Virus record (IMG/VR): IMGVR_UViG_3300028858_000159 | Coordinates: 1 to 27,902 of that record | Direction: 5' to 3' (one strand) | Source: a virus | Length of the DNA stretch: 27,902 nucleotides | Part shown: in pieces, positions 14,874 to 23,450 of the stretch | Layout of the letters: every line of letters begins with the position of its first letter | Position numbering within the stretch: the first letter of the stretch is position 1 | The notes under the pieces: generated by a model | Seen by the model: the letters and a program-made list of their open reading frames with translations, nothing else | What the model was told of the DNA's origin: nothing | Database searches by the model: none | Program-made: the position numbers and the translations under genes

Positions 14874-15375
14874 CCTGGTACTTTTTTCGTGCCGGACCGT
14901 TAAGGAGACTTCACGCTCAGAGACCAACATTCGTAAGGAAGTTGAAAACAAGGTGGAGGCAACCATAAACACTGTCGTGGACTCATCCTCAGTCACCAAA
15001 GAGAATACCGAACACAGGACTTTAGACAGTACCACTACCCGAGTTGTGGATGTTTACCTGTCCGCTCCTGACTCCCTGGGCGCTCAGTATCCGCTGCGCA
15101 TCACCTTTATCAATACCGAGGAGCTCAAGGCGACGGTTGAGCATGCTCTCAAGGTATTTCAAGCAAACAACCACAAATCGGAATCCATTAAGGTCAAGGC
15201 CGACCAGCGCGATCATCAGACGGCAGCCGTGGACACCAGCAATAAGGAGTCCAAGAAACCACCTGACGCATCCTACCTGCTTGTCACCGTCATTGTCATC
15301 GGTCTTATGGCAGCGGCATACTTCCTCTTACCCTGGAAAGACATTTTAAAACGCATTTCAAAACTCTTTAAATAA
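14824..15375 (+). CDS. Unimolecular-spanin-like lipoprotein
   Basis: A 183-residue protein starting at ATG 14824, inside the 3' end of the holin-like gene. It has a basic N-terminus, a hydrophobic signal (residues about 10-22) and a lipobox ending in LFSC (Cys23), then a charged periplasmic stretch, and a C-terminal transmembrane helix (about 150-171, YLLVTVIVIGLMAAAYF) with a basic end. N-terminal lipoprotein plus C-terminal TM is the hallmark of u-spanins (T1 gp11 type), which bridge outer and inner membranes and fuse them in the last step of lysis. The position after amidase and holin supports this reading. Confidence 0.8.
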   Translation: MKRSLNRSRLIFTLLLSLVLFSCRTVKETSRSETNIRKEVENKVEATINTVVDSSSVTKENTEHRTLDSTTTRVVDVYLSAPDSLGAQYPLRITFINTEELKATVEHALKVFQANNHKSESIKVKADQRDHQTAAVDTSNKESKKPPDASYLLVTVIVIGLMAAAYFLLPWKDILKRISKLFK

Positions 15376-15383
15376 CAATCAAA

Positions 15384-15893
15384 ATGGCAGAAAACATTCT
15401 TTTGAAAGTTCGTATAGCCGGTATCGCATTTGCGGACCCTATCACGACAGCGGCCGGACTGGCCACAGCAACCTGGGAGGATCAACCCTTGACCCTCCGT
15501 GACGACGAAGTATCCATCGTGGAGGATGATCCCGATGAAAAAGAGGTGTTCTCACACGAGAACGACTCGGCGGAAGATTATGACATCACCGGAAAGGGTC
15601 TGTCGGCAAAAGGTTCATTCATCAAAATGACCCGCGCCCAAATGGTCGACCTGATCGGAGGAGCCACAGTTGGGGTGGATGCGGCCATGAAATTCCATAA
15701 GTCGGCTCGCAAGCTCACTCTTAACAAGGCCATCAAATTCACCCTGAAAAGCGGTGATACGATGATTGCTCCCAACGCCAAGGGTTTCGTACTCATCAAT
15801 GCCGGACTTGGCGTGGACGGTGTCCAGAAATACCCCTGGAAGTTCAAGCTTTTGCAAGCTTCCGCAGAATGGGATTGCGACCTGGTATACTAA
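15384..15893 (+). CDS. Major tail tube protein
   Basis: A 169-residue protein with beta-rich character, including an acidic middle (EDDPDEKEVFSHENDSAEDYDI) and the strands around TGKGLSAKGSFIKMTRAQMVDLI and FVLINAGLGVDGVQKYPWKF. Its size and position directly upstream of the tail chaperone and tape measure identify it as the tail tube subunit. There is no sheath gene next to it, so the tail should be non-contractile. High expression is expected. Confidence 0.75.
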   Translation: MAENILLKVRIAGIAFADPITTAAGLATATWEDQPLTLRDDEVSIVEDDPDEKEVFSHENDSAEDYDITGKGLSAKGSFIKMTRAQMVDLIGGATVGVDAAMKFHKSARKLTLNKAIKFTLKSGDTMIAPNAKGFVLINAGLGVDGVQKYPWKFKLLQASAEWDCDLVY

Positions 15894-15896
15894 GCT

Positions 15897-16358
15897 ATGG
15901 ACGCTAACGCACGTATAGCGGCAGCTGATGCAATACTTGACAGGGGCGTGCGGTTTAAGATTCCACACGCCCCTGTGCGTATCCGTCTGTTGGGACTGGA
16001 TAGGATAACAATCAGATCATTAAGGGCGGGAACCATACTGGAGATATCTCGAGTCATAGACAGCAACCAGATCGAGGATGCGATCATGCTCAAGGATCAT
16101 GCCTTTCTTGCCCGATCGCTGGAGCCGATGGCCGAATGCATCGCCCTTGCGATGATCAACGGAAAGATTCGAATCAGGCGCTTTACCAAGTTGGTAAAAA
16201 AAATGGTTCTCAGCTTGCCCCCTGATGTGATCGTGGAGATATTCCTACACATCGAGAGGCTTAACCAGAAAAAGCTTTTTTTGACTATTACCAGATTCTT
16301 CTTGTTGCAGACTCAGATGATGACGAGTCCAAGGAAGGTGAATCAGGGGCAGGAGTAA
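15897..16358 (+). CDS. Tail assembly chaperone (short, G-like product)
   Basis: A 153-residue helical protein between the tail tube and tape measure genes, the usual place of the lambda gpG-like chaperone. It begins 3 bases after the tube stop. Its last 25 codons read through a region that is also open in the -1 frame, and its C-terminus (TRFFLLQTQMMTSPRKVNQGQE) looks unlike a folded domain, as expected for the out-of-frame tail of a frameshifting gene. It likely binds the tape measure protein during tail assembly and is absent from the virion. Confidence 0.8.
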   Translation: MDANARIAAADAILDRGVRFKIPHAPVRIRLLGLDRITIRSLRAGTILEISRVIDSNQIEDAIMLKDHAFLARSLEPMAECIALAMINGKIRIRRFTKLVKKMVLSLPPDVIVEIFLHIERLNQKKLFLTITRFFLLQTQMMTSPRKVNQGQE

Positions 16359-16585
16359 AAGGGGAGTTAAAAGGCTATACGGACGGCCTTCATAGCCCTT
16401 GGGGAATGATCGGACAGATTAAGGACAAGCGCGGGTACACGCATGATCAGCTTTTGTGGGACACCTCCTGGCTTAATCTGCTCATGGAGGCGGCCGATCA
16501 ACCCAGATACATCAAAGGCGCTCCCCGAAAGGTGGTGCCCGTGGCCGAAACGGCTGAAGACATTAAACAAACACTTGGAAGATAA
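15897..16585 (+). CDS. Tail assembly chaperone, GT-like product by -1 frameshift
   Basis: The -1 frame is open from 16265 to the stop at 16583-16585 without a suitable early start codon (first ATG at 16406). At 16277-16283 the sequence T TTT TTG, in zero-frame register, is a canonical X XXY YYZ slippery heptamer inside a 7-T run. Slippage there gives a product of about 229 residues whose tail reads DYYQILLVADSDDDE ... WGMIGQIKDKRGYTHDQLLW, a form common in tail chaperone T domains. Lambda G/GT and many siphophages use the same arrangement just before the tape measure gene. Transcriptional slippage at the T-run is an alternative. The frameshift is inferred, not shown. Confidence 0.7.
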
Positions 16586-16590
16586 AACCT

Positions 16591-19500
16591 ATGGAACCCG
16601 TCGAAATTGAAATTAGGATGAAGCAAAACGTTGCCGAGGAGTCTGAAAAAGCCTCCAAGGGTGTGAACGGCATCGGTGCGGCTTCTGACAAGGCCACGCG
16701 CGAGCTGGAGGCGCAAGTGCAGCGGCAACTCATCACCATCGACAAGATCAACAAGGCGCTTGATCAACTCGAAAAGCGGGCGTCGGTCAAATCAACGACG
16801 GGGGTTGACGCCGCCCAGGTGGATGCAACTATGGCAAGGATCGGAAACCTCCGGCAGATGCTCACCGAGGCCAGTGCCGAACTGGTCACCATGCGTGTGG
16901 ATGCCGAGAAGATCAACGCCGTGGTGGCAACCATGGTTCAACAGTACCGGCTGGTTGAGCAGGCCATCAAAAAAACACAGGCGGCAGGAAAGGGCGGTTC
17001 TCCTGCCATGGATTCGCTCAAGGAGGAGCAACGTGTGATCGTGGATGCCCTGGGTGATACCGGTTCTGAAGCTGAGAGTACGTTCGCGAAAATGTCCGGA
17101 CTGGGATTGGCCACCAAGGATGCGTTTGACCAGGCAAGAAAATCGGTCAAGCAGCAATCAGACGTTGTCAAGAATCTGAAGACGGACCTTGACAGCATGC
17201 AGAAGGCGTATGACGGCATGGATGGCGGAAAGCAGAAGGATGCCCTTTCCAAGGAACTGGAGGCTACCCGAAAACAATATTCTGGAGCTGTTGTGGACCT
17301 TGATCGGATGAAAGTCAAACAGGACGAACTCCAAATTTCATCGCGACGGCTGACCGAACAGATGGAAGGCCTACGTGACAAAATGATCAAGCTTCGACTC
17401 GAGGGAAAGGAGAACACAAAAGAATACAGAGCTCTTGAGGATTTGTATAAAAGACTGGCCTCCGAATCAGCAGCAGTACGTTTTGCCGGTCAGGATAAAA
17501 GCGGTGTCCAGGGTCTTGTGCAGGGTGTGACCGGTCTTTCTGGTGCATTGACGGCAGGCGTTGGTGTTATGGGCCTGTTTAATGGCAAGTCAGAGGAAAT
17601 GGAAAAGGTACAGGCGCGCCTTCAGTCTATGATAGCCATCACGATTGGACTTCAGGAAGCTTATAACCTGGTTGATAAGCAGGGTGCATTTTATGCAATG
17701 TATTTTACGAAAGCCAAGAACTTGCTTACCGCTGCAAATTTAAGGTTGGCCGTGTCGTTGGGTGTGTCAACAGCCGCTGCCGCTGCCCTAATGGCTGTAT
17801 TGACACTCGGCGTGTCGGCCGCTATCGGTGGTGTAATATATTTGATGAGCAAATACAATAAACAAGCCAGCGAATCTGCGCAAATCATTCGCGATATAAG
17901 CCAAAAAGCGGCCGAAAGTGCTGTAGAACCAATTGTGAAGTTCAAAAGACTTCAGACCGAATATGCCAAGCTTGGGGATGATTTGAAGGCTAAAGAGAAA
18001 TTCATTCTGGAGAATGCTGACGCATTTAAAGAGTTGGGAGTTCAAGTAAGTAGTGTTGACGAAGCCGAAAACATGTTTGTTCGTCACGCAGACACTTTTG
18101 TTGATTCCGTCATCAAGAGGGCAAAAGCTGCCGCTATGATGGATGTTGCCGCTGAAATATATAAGAAGGCACTGGACAAAATGTTGAAGGCACAAAGCAT
18201 GCCTGATACCGTCGAATTCACATCAGCCCCACAATATGGAGGAACTTCGGTAACAACAGATGTTACGAACTCATCCAAGACTAAAGCGGTTAAGGAAGCA
18301 GAGACCGGAATGAAAGATGCTCTCAAAAAAGTGAATGGATTGATCACTTCGGCCCTTTATGAAACGGATGAAGCAAATAAGTGGCTTGAGTTGGAGTATT
18401 TCAAAACGGTCAAGAACATGTCCGTTGGCACGAAGCCCTATTGGGAACAGATGCAAAAAAATTACCTGGCTACGATCAATTCAATGACCGACAAGGAAGT
18501 CGGCACCAAAAAATGGAAAGACGCCATCAAGAATTATAAGAATGCGACGGCCAAAGTTGCGCTTTTTGATATAAAGGGGAATGACAGCAAGGCCAAGACG
18601 GCCGCCGAGAAACTTCTCAATGCCAATGATTCGCTTACCAAGATGTCCTTGGACTACGACGCCAAGATTGAGGCAGCGCGTGCAGCGGCCATCAAGAACG
18701 GTCGGTCGAATCGTCTGGCTGACGCCAAGTCCGATTTTGAAAAACAAAAGACACAACTGGAAAAAGACCTGATCGCCATTGGCAAGCTTGAGGAGGTAAC
18801 CGGTAAGCCGGCTACTGAGCAACGTGACAAGAATAAGGAGCTTGGAACGGCCATCGAACAGCAATATCAGGCCAAAGTTACATCCATCAACGAGGTTGCC
18901 GATCGTGCACTGGCGGACATCATGTCCGATGCAAAAAGCAATTTTCAAGGTGAGCTCGACCGTAACCTGACGTCCATCGAGAACTATTACGATGATATCA
19001 TACTCAAGGCGACTGAGGAAGGTGCAACTGAAGAGCAGCTGAACACGCTGCGAAACCAACGATTCCAGGATCGCGCTCGCGCACGTCGTGACGAAGCCAT
19101 GAAGAACATTGATTTCGAACTTGATATCGAAAAGCGTCGCATCGAGATGTCCGACAAGACATACCTGTTCCAGGCCGACCGGCAAAAAGACCTGGTCAAG
19201 GCTGAGCGTGACGCCACTGTCAAACGCCTGGCATTGCTCGAGGCGCAATATAAGTCAACTCCGACACCTGAATTGGGACGCGACATTAAGAGTGCCAAGC
19301 TGTCGCTCGACGAATTTGATCAGACGCTGAAAGACCTTGATGTCAGCAAGCTGGAGGAGATTGCCGCTCTGGTTCAGTCGTTGTCCAAACTTGGGTCTTC
19401 CCTGTCGAAAACGGGTGGAGCCTTGGGCGAGATAGGTGACATCCTAACTGGCGTCACCTCCAGCGCTGACGACATCATGACCTCGTTCAAGAAATCGTCC

Positions 19501-20775
19501 TCGACGATGGATAAGATCAGTGCCGGCATCAGTGGACTTGCTGATCTATATTCCATGGTCGCTGATCAGATCGCGGCCAACAAGGCCGAACAGGACGAGT
19601 GGACCGCCGCCATCAAAGAGTCTCAGCAGGCTGCACGTATGGCACGCATTGAGCAGGAAGCCTATCAGCAGAGTAACATCTTCGGTGTTGAGAATCCGTA
19701 TGCAAAAGTCATGGCTTCTGTCAAGCAGTACATGACAGCTATGAAGGAACTGAATGATTACTCGAAAGACATGGAGTCGGGTAAGGTTCAGACAGGAACG
19801 AAAAAAGTAATAAGCGGCGGGAATATTGCGAAGGGTGCCGGTGCCGGTGCTGCCGTTGGTGCTGCCGTTGGTTCGATCATTCCGGTCGTTGGTACTGCCG
19901 TTGTCGGACTTGTCGGTGGTCTTATTGGCGCGGCTATCGGTGCCGCAGTTGGTGCGGCCACGACTAAGGTTGTTCCCGTTTTCAAGTCCCTGAAGGAAAC
20001 CTATGGCAAGGTTATCATGGACGACATGTCCCTGAATCCTAAAATACTTCAGGACTATGACAAATTAGATGCGACCACCAAGGCCATGGTGGACAACTGG
20101 GAGGAGATCAAGACCAAGGCCAAGGAAGCCCAGGAGGAGATGAACGCCGCCCTGACCGAATTGGCCGGTGATCTTGGTACCAAGTTGTCTGATTCACTGG
20201 TGGAAGCATTTCGCAACGGCGATGTTTACGATGCCATCGATGATTTTCACGGCAAGGTGACAGAGACCATCGAGGATATCATTGCACAACTCATTTTTGC
20301 GGCTGCTTTCGGTGATCTGTTTGATGAACTCGGCAAGCGATTCAAAGATAGCTTCGCCATTGGAGGTGACGGTTCGATCGTCGATGACCTAATGTGGTTC
20401 GACAGTACGTATAAAGGGCGACTTGATGCTTACAATACAGGCATGAAGCAAATGCAAGAACAAGGCAAGGCATTAGGTTACGACTTTTTCAGTCCTACAT
20501 CAGAGCGTACCGGCACATCCAAGGGAGTCTCGACCGCTTCGCAGGAATCAATTAGCGAGTTGTCCGGTGGGGTGCTGGCCATGCGTAGTATGTTGGCCGA
20601 GATGCGCAACATGCAGCGGGATGAGCTGGCCATCATGCGGATGATCAATACTGTTCTGGATGCCATCGAGGAAAACACTGCTTATTGCCGTCTGCTTGAG
20701 ACGATGGAAACAAATATGGACAAAATGGCCAATGCTATCGACGATATTGCTGTACGTGGATTAAAAATGAGATAA
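16591..20775 (+). CDS. Tape measure protein
   Basis: A 1394-residue protein, the longest gene of the window, starting 5 bases after the frameshifted chaperone stop. It is dominated by coiled coil (notably about residues 1-300 and 680-960), with hydrophobic segments at about 380-420 (LGVSTAAAAALMAVL) and a glycine-zipper-like Gly/Ala-rich stretch at about 1076-1127 (AKGAGAGAAVGAAVG and on). Tape measure proteins set tail length (about 1.5 angstrom per residue would give roughly 200 nm) and form a membrane channel at DNA ejection, for which the Gly-rich segments are suited. The C-terminus ends in a short helical region before the Dit-like gene. Confidence 0.93.
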   Translation: MEPVEIEIRMKQNVAEESEKASKGVNGIGAASDKATRELEAQVQRQLITIDKINKALDQLEKRASVKSTTGVDAAQVDATMARIGNLRQMLTEASAELVTMRVDAEKINAVVATMVQQYRLVEQAIKKTQAAGKGGSPAMDSLKEEQRVIVDALGDTGSEAESTFAKMSGLGLATKDAFDQARKSVKQQSDVVKNLKTDLDSMQKAYDGMDGGKQKDALSKELEATRKQYSGAVVDLDRMKVKQDELQISSRRLTEQMEGLRDKMIKLRLEGKENTKEYRALEDLYKRLASESAAVRFAGQDKSGVQGLVQGVTGLSGALTAGVGVMGLFNGKSEEMEKVQARLQSMIAITIGLQEAYNLVDKQGAFYAMYFTKAKNLLTAANLRLAVSLGVSTAAAAALMAVLTLGVSAAIGGVIYLMSKYNKQASESAQIIRDISQKAAESAVEPIVKFKRLQTEYAKLGDDLKAKEKFILENADAFKELGVQVSSVDEAENMFVRHADTFVDSVIKRAKAAAMMDVAAEIYKKALDKMLKAQSMPDTVEFTSAPQYGGTSVTTDVTNSSKTKAVKEAETGMKDALKKVNGLITSALYETDEANKWLELEYFKTVKNMSVGTKPYWEQMQKNYLATINSMTDKEVGTKKWKDAIKNYKNATAKVALFDIKGNDSKAKTAAEKLLNANDSLTKMSLDYDAKIEAARAAAIKNGRSNRLADAKSDFEKQKTQLEKDLIAIGKLEEVTGKPATEQRDKNKELGTAIEQQYQAKVTSINEVADRALADIMSDAKSNFQGELDRNLTSIENYYDDIILKATEEGATEEQLNTLRNQRFQDRARARRDEAMKNIDFELDIEKRRIEMSDKTYLFQADRQKDLVKAERDATVKRLALLEAQYKSTPTPELGRDIKSAKLSLDEFDQTLKDLDVSKLEEIAALVQSLSKLGSSLSKTGGALGEIGDILTGVTSSADDIMTSFKKSSSTMDKISAGISGLADLYSMVADQIAANKAEQDEWTAAIKESQQAARMARIEQEAYQQSNIFGVENPYAKVMASVKQYMTAMKELNDYSKDMESGKVQTGTKKVISGGNIAKGAGAGAAVGAAVGSIIPVVGTAVVGLVGGLIGAAIGAAVGAATTKVVPVFKSLKETYGKVIMDDMSLNPKILQDYDKLDATTKAMVDNWEEIKTKAKEAQEEMNAALTELAGDLGTKLSDSLVEAFRNGDVYDAIDDFHGKVTETIEDIIAQLIFAAAFGDLFDELGKRFKDSFAIGGDGSIVDDLMWFDSTYKGRLDAYNTGMKQMQEQGKALGYDFFSPTSERTGTSKGVSTASQESISELSGGVLAMRSMLAEMRNMQRDELAIMRMINTVLDAIEENTAYCRLLETMETNMDKMANAIDDIAVRGLKMR

Positions 20776-20776
20776 A

Positions 20777-21727
20777 ATGATGAAAGGAGCTTGCATCATA
20801 GATGGAATAGATATTTCGGACTTTGGGATGTTCATCCTAAGGGAAGGGGACAATGATCTGTTGACTTTTCCAGAAAGGAAAGAGCCGGCACAGAATGATT
20901 GGTTCGAGCTCGAAGGATTGGACGTAGACTTGTCTGAAGTATTTTTCAGTGAAAGGAAGGTTACCGTCCAGTTTTATCTGAGTGCCCCATCGACAGCGGA
21001 ATTCATGTACAATCTTGACAGCTTCTATTCGATCATGATGATGCCTGGTTACCGGAATATTTACATGAGGGATTTTAACAAGACCTTCACGCTTCGTTAT
21101 CTCGGATGCCCGGCATACGAACATAGGCACGGCCTTGCCGCTGGCGGGAAGAAAGCCGGATACATAACAATGGACTTTATGATGGATGATCCGTTGCAGG
21201 TCTTCGGTCTTTCAACGCAACCGGTGTCAGCCCGTCCGAATCAATCGCACGTGACCATCAACGGGCTGGACCTGTCCCTCTTTGGCATTATCATCCAAAA
21301 GGTGTACCACACGGCCCTTAAGGCGCCCATGATCAAGGAAGGGCTTACCAGGAGAATAGAGCGCATGACCGGCCAATTGGCCGGCACCGGATTCACGCCG
21401 GTCGGAAAGTCGAAGGACATCACATTCGAGTGCACCATGATGGCTGACACGAGGAGTGAGTTCTATGACAATTACGATGCGCTCTTTCACCAGGCAACGA
21501 TAACTGAGCCTGTCGAGCTCGGATTCGTGGAAGGGCGAACGGCGCTGTGCTATTACTCCAAGATGGATTCTTTTGTAAAGCTCAAGCCACTCTCGGCAGG
21601 TGCGAGCGTGACGTTCAACATCACTTTCAAGACCATCGATTCGGGCAGTCTCTTCATTGACGATCTGCGTGTGACGGAAGATGGACAGGTACGCATTACT
21701 GAGGACGGATTCGATCGTAAATTATGA
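20777..21727 (+). CDS. Distal tail (Dit-like) protein with duplicated core
   Basis: A 316-residue beta-rich protein immediately after the tape measure (1-base gap), the usual place of Dit, the hub at the tail tip. Two similar halves can be seen: IIDGIDISDFGMFIL (about residues 6-20) recurs as TINGLDLSLFGIIIQ (about 160-174), and FYLSAPSTAEFMYNLDSFYS has a counterpart ECTMMADTRSEFYDNYDALF. This suggests an internal duplication of the N-terminal tail-hub fold. A short acidic end (RVTEDGQVRITEDGF) follows. ATG at 20777; a second ATG at 20780 is equally possible. Confidence 0.8.
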   Translation: MMKGACIIDGIDISDFGMFILREGDNDLLTFPERKEPAQNDWFELEGLDVDLSEVFFSERKVTVQFYLSAPSTAEFMYNLDSFYSIMMMPGYRNIYMRDFNKTFTLRYLGCPAYEHRHGLAAGGKKAGYITMDFMMDDPLQVFGLSTQPVSARPNQSHVTINGLDLSLFGIIIQKVYHTALKAPMIKEGLTRRIERMTGQLAGTGFTPVGKSKDITFECTMMADTRSEFYDNYDALFHQATITEPVELGFVEGRTALCYYSKMDSFVKLKPLSAGASVTFNITFKTIDSGSLFIDDLRVTEDGQVRITEDGFDRKL

Positions 21728-21744
21728 TTTAAACACAATTTAAA

Positions 21745-23187
21745 ATGGCAAAAAAAATATCAGGTTTGGACCCAGCCGGCACATTGACCGGTCAGGAATT
21801 TTTTGAAGCAGTTCAAAAGGGTAATAGCGTAAAGGTCACAGCTGATCAGATTGCGACCCATGCCCTTGGACGTTTTAACCCAAAGATTTGGGGCATAAGA
21901 AAACAGAGTGGGTCGGCTTCCATATTTTGGGAGCGAATCAATCCGGAGATGCATGCAGAACGGCGGGTGCATAAGCAATGTGGCCGCTATTTGGAGGATT
22001 CAAATGCAAACATAATTGATCTACATCCAACTGATAGTCGAAAGTCTTTTTCCGGAGCCAGTGTCGATTTAACAGGATCACAGGGAAATGTATGGTGGCG
22101 TAAGCCGGCTTACTATTTTAAAGCAGAAATCGTCCAGGCAACGGACGGGCTTTGGTATGAATATCAATGGATGTCCGACAACTATTTTGATGGTGCAACG
22201 TACATGAAAGAGCGTTCATGCTCGCCATGGCACATGGTGGTCAATCGTGCAACAAGTGTTGCGGCCTCTTTGTCATTTTTGACTTGGAATAATGATGGTT
22301 CAATTGTAAGAAATGGAAACGGATTTCCTGTTTACACTGCAAATGCAACTACATACCGTGGAGGCAGCAATAATGCAGCTCTTGATGGTACTGCTTCGAG
22401 CATGCTTGGCATGGGTATATCCGTGATTGATATCAATACGGCACGTTATTTTTCCCGAAATGCTGGTGCTCACTGTGGTTGGTTTTCAATACTTGATGAG
22501 ATACGAACACTATACCGATTTGAATACGCCTGTGATGATATCCAACAGGGATATAATCCTACTCTTGATGCGTATGGAAATAAGCAAGGCGGTCTTGGAA
22601 CCGGAAAATCAGTCGGAGGTGAATGGGGTACATTTAACGGATACCATCCATTCATTCCGATGGGTGTTACCTGCCCACTTGGTAATCAATCAGGACTTGT
22701 TTCCTATACGATTAAGGATTGGGGAGGCGCTGGCATTGACAAAATAATTCAGGTTGATTCATTCCTTGGCCTCGAAATATTATGCGAACATATTTGGACT
22801 GGGGCTGAAGATTTACTGATTTATCATGACGTCGCACAGAATAAAGTAAAAGCATATTATTGTGATGATCCTACAAAATTTGCCAATCCACTCTCCGATT
22901 CTTCAGTGGTTGTACCTATTGGATACAAGCATGTTTGCGATATGGCTCCAACATCTGGTTGGATGGCTGCAATCTCATTACCACCGCTATGTTTACCAAC
23001 TGCTGTCGGCGGATCACCTGGCCTATATGTTCCAGACTATTATTGGGCACCTCCAGATTCTGGCTGGTACACCTCCGGCCTGGGCGCCAGTGCGTATGAT
23101 GGGTCGCATGCGGGTCTCGCCTCGCTGGCTGCGTATCGTCGCGTCTCGGTCGCGATTGCGTATTGGGGCTTCCGTCTGTGCCGTTAA
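21745..23187 (+). CDS. DGR variable protein: tail-tip receptor-binding protein with C-type-lectin-like end
   Basis: A 480-residue protein whose last 38 codons are the variable region of the retroelement. The N-terminus (ISGLDPAGTLTGQEFFEAVQKGNSVKVTADQI, in part) resembles virion-attachment segments of Bacteroides phage tail proteins. The body is rich in aromatic residues, and the C-terminus ends in WYTSGLGAS ... YWGFRLCR, typical of the CLec fold of DGR target proteins (compare Mtd), where the variable residues form the ligand surface. Thirteen residues differ from the template: 449, 451, 452, 455, 462, 464, 465, 469, 470, 471, 473, 478 and 479. Context places it in the tail tip, so it probably binds host surface receptors. 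The body of the gene is more AT-rich than the Dit gene. Confidence 0.92.
   Translation: MAKKISGLDPAGTLTGQEFFEAVQKGNSVKVTADQIATHALGRFNPKIWGIRKQSGSASIFWERINPEMHAERRVHKQCGRYLEDSNANIIDLHPTDSRKSFSGASVDLTGSQGNVWWRKPAYYFKAEIVQATDGLWYEYQWMSDNYFDGATYMKERSCSPWHMVVNRATSVAASLSFLTWNNDGSIVRNGNGFPVYTANATTYRGGSNNAALDGTASSMLGMGISVIDINTARYFSRNAGAHCGWFSILDEIRTLYRFEYACDDIQQGYNPTLDAYGNKQGGLGTGKSVGGEWGTFNGYHPFIPMGVTCPLGNQSGLVSYTIKDWGGAGIDKIIQVDSFLGLEILCEHIWTGAEDLLIYHDVAQNKVKAYYCDDPTKFANPLSDSSVVVPIGYKHVCDMAPTSGWMAAISLPPLCLPTAVGGSPGLYVPDYYWAPPDSGWYTSGLGASAYDGSHAGLASLAAYRRVSVAIAYWGFRLCR
23073..23184 (+). repeat. DGR variable repeat (VR)
   Basis: The 112 bases before the stop codon of the target gene match 23234-23345 with an offset of 161. 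There are 16 mismatches, every one where the template has A (substituted by G, T or C). The other 89 template positions are identical. Similarity stops abruptly on both sides (23072 and 23185). Confidence 0.97.
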
Positions 23188-23222
23188 AACGCAAAGCGTG
23201 AAGCGTGAAAAGTAAAATAGGA

Positions 23223-23368
23223 TACAGCCCATGCTCCGGCCTGGGCGCCAATGCGAATAATGGGTCGAATGCGGGTCTCGCCTCGCTGAATGCGAATAAT
23301 CGCGTCTCGATCACGAATGCGAATTGGGGCTTCCGTCAATACCGTATAAAAAAATTGATTGGGCTGTA
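23223..23368 (+). repeat. 9-bp inverted repeat bracketing the TR
   Basis: TACAGCCCA at 23223-23231 and TGGGCTGTA at 23360-23368 are perfectly complementary. The left arm ends two bases before TR and the right arm begins 14 bases after it. In RNA this would close a panhandle around the whole template. The VR has no such flanks. Confidence 0.6.
23234..23345 (+). repeat. DGR template repeat (TR)
   Basis: The non-coding copy of VR, located between the target gene and the reverse transcriptase. It has 23 adenines, largely in AAT codons when read in VR frame (N-A-N-N ... N-A-N-N ... T-N-A-N-W), the codon pattern that gives the widest amino-acid choice under adenine mutagenesis; 16 of these 23 are altered in VR. 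The RNA copy should be the substrate of the reverse transcriptase. Confidence 0.97.
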
Positions 23369-23450
23369 CTCCCTGCCTCTTGGCAAAAAATAAATACGAA
23401 CAAGCAGTATTAGTAAGCTATTGAACATTCTGCTAAAAATTACGGCACAG

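Noticed and set aside
16406-16585. Independent small gene starting at ATG 16406
   Set aside because: It would remove the conserved-looking upstream part of the open -1 frame (16265-16405) and leave the slippery heptamer unexplained; the frameshift model fits better.
18481-19248. 255-residue open frame on the minus strand within the tape measure gene
   Set aside because: It lies wholly inside a strongly supported coiled-coil gene and its composition looks like antisense of charged codons.
23205-23393. 62-residue open frame across the template repeat
   Set aside because: It begins at GTG, has no leader signal, and its sequence is the Asn-rich image of the VR; the TR is a non-coding template.
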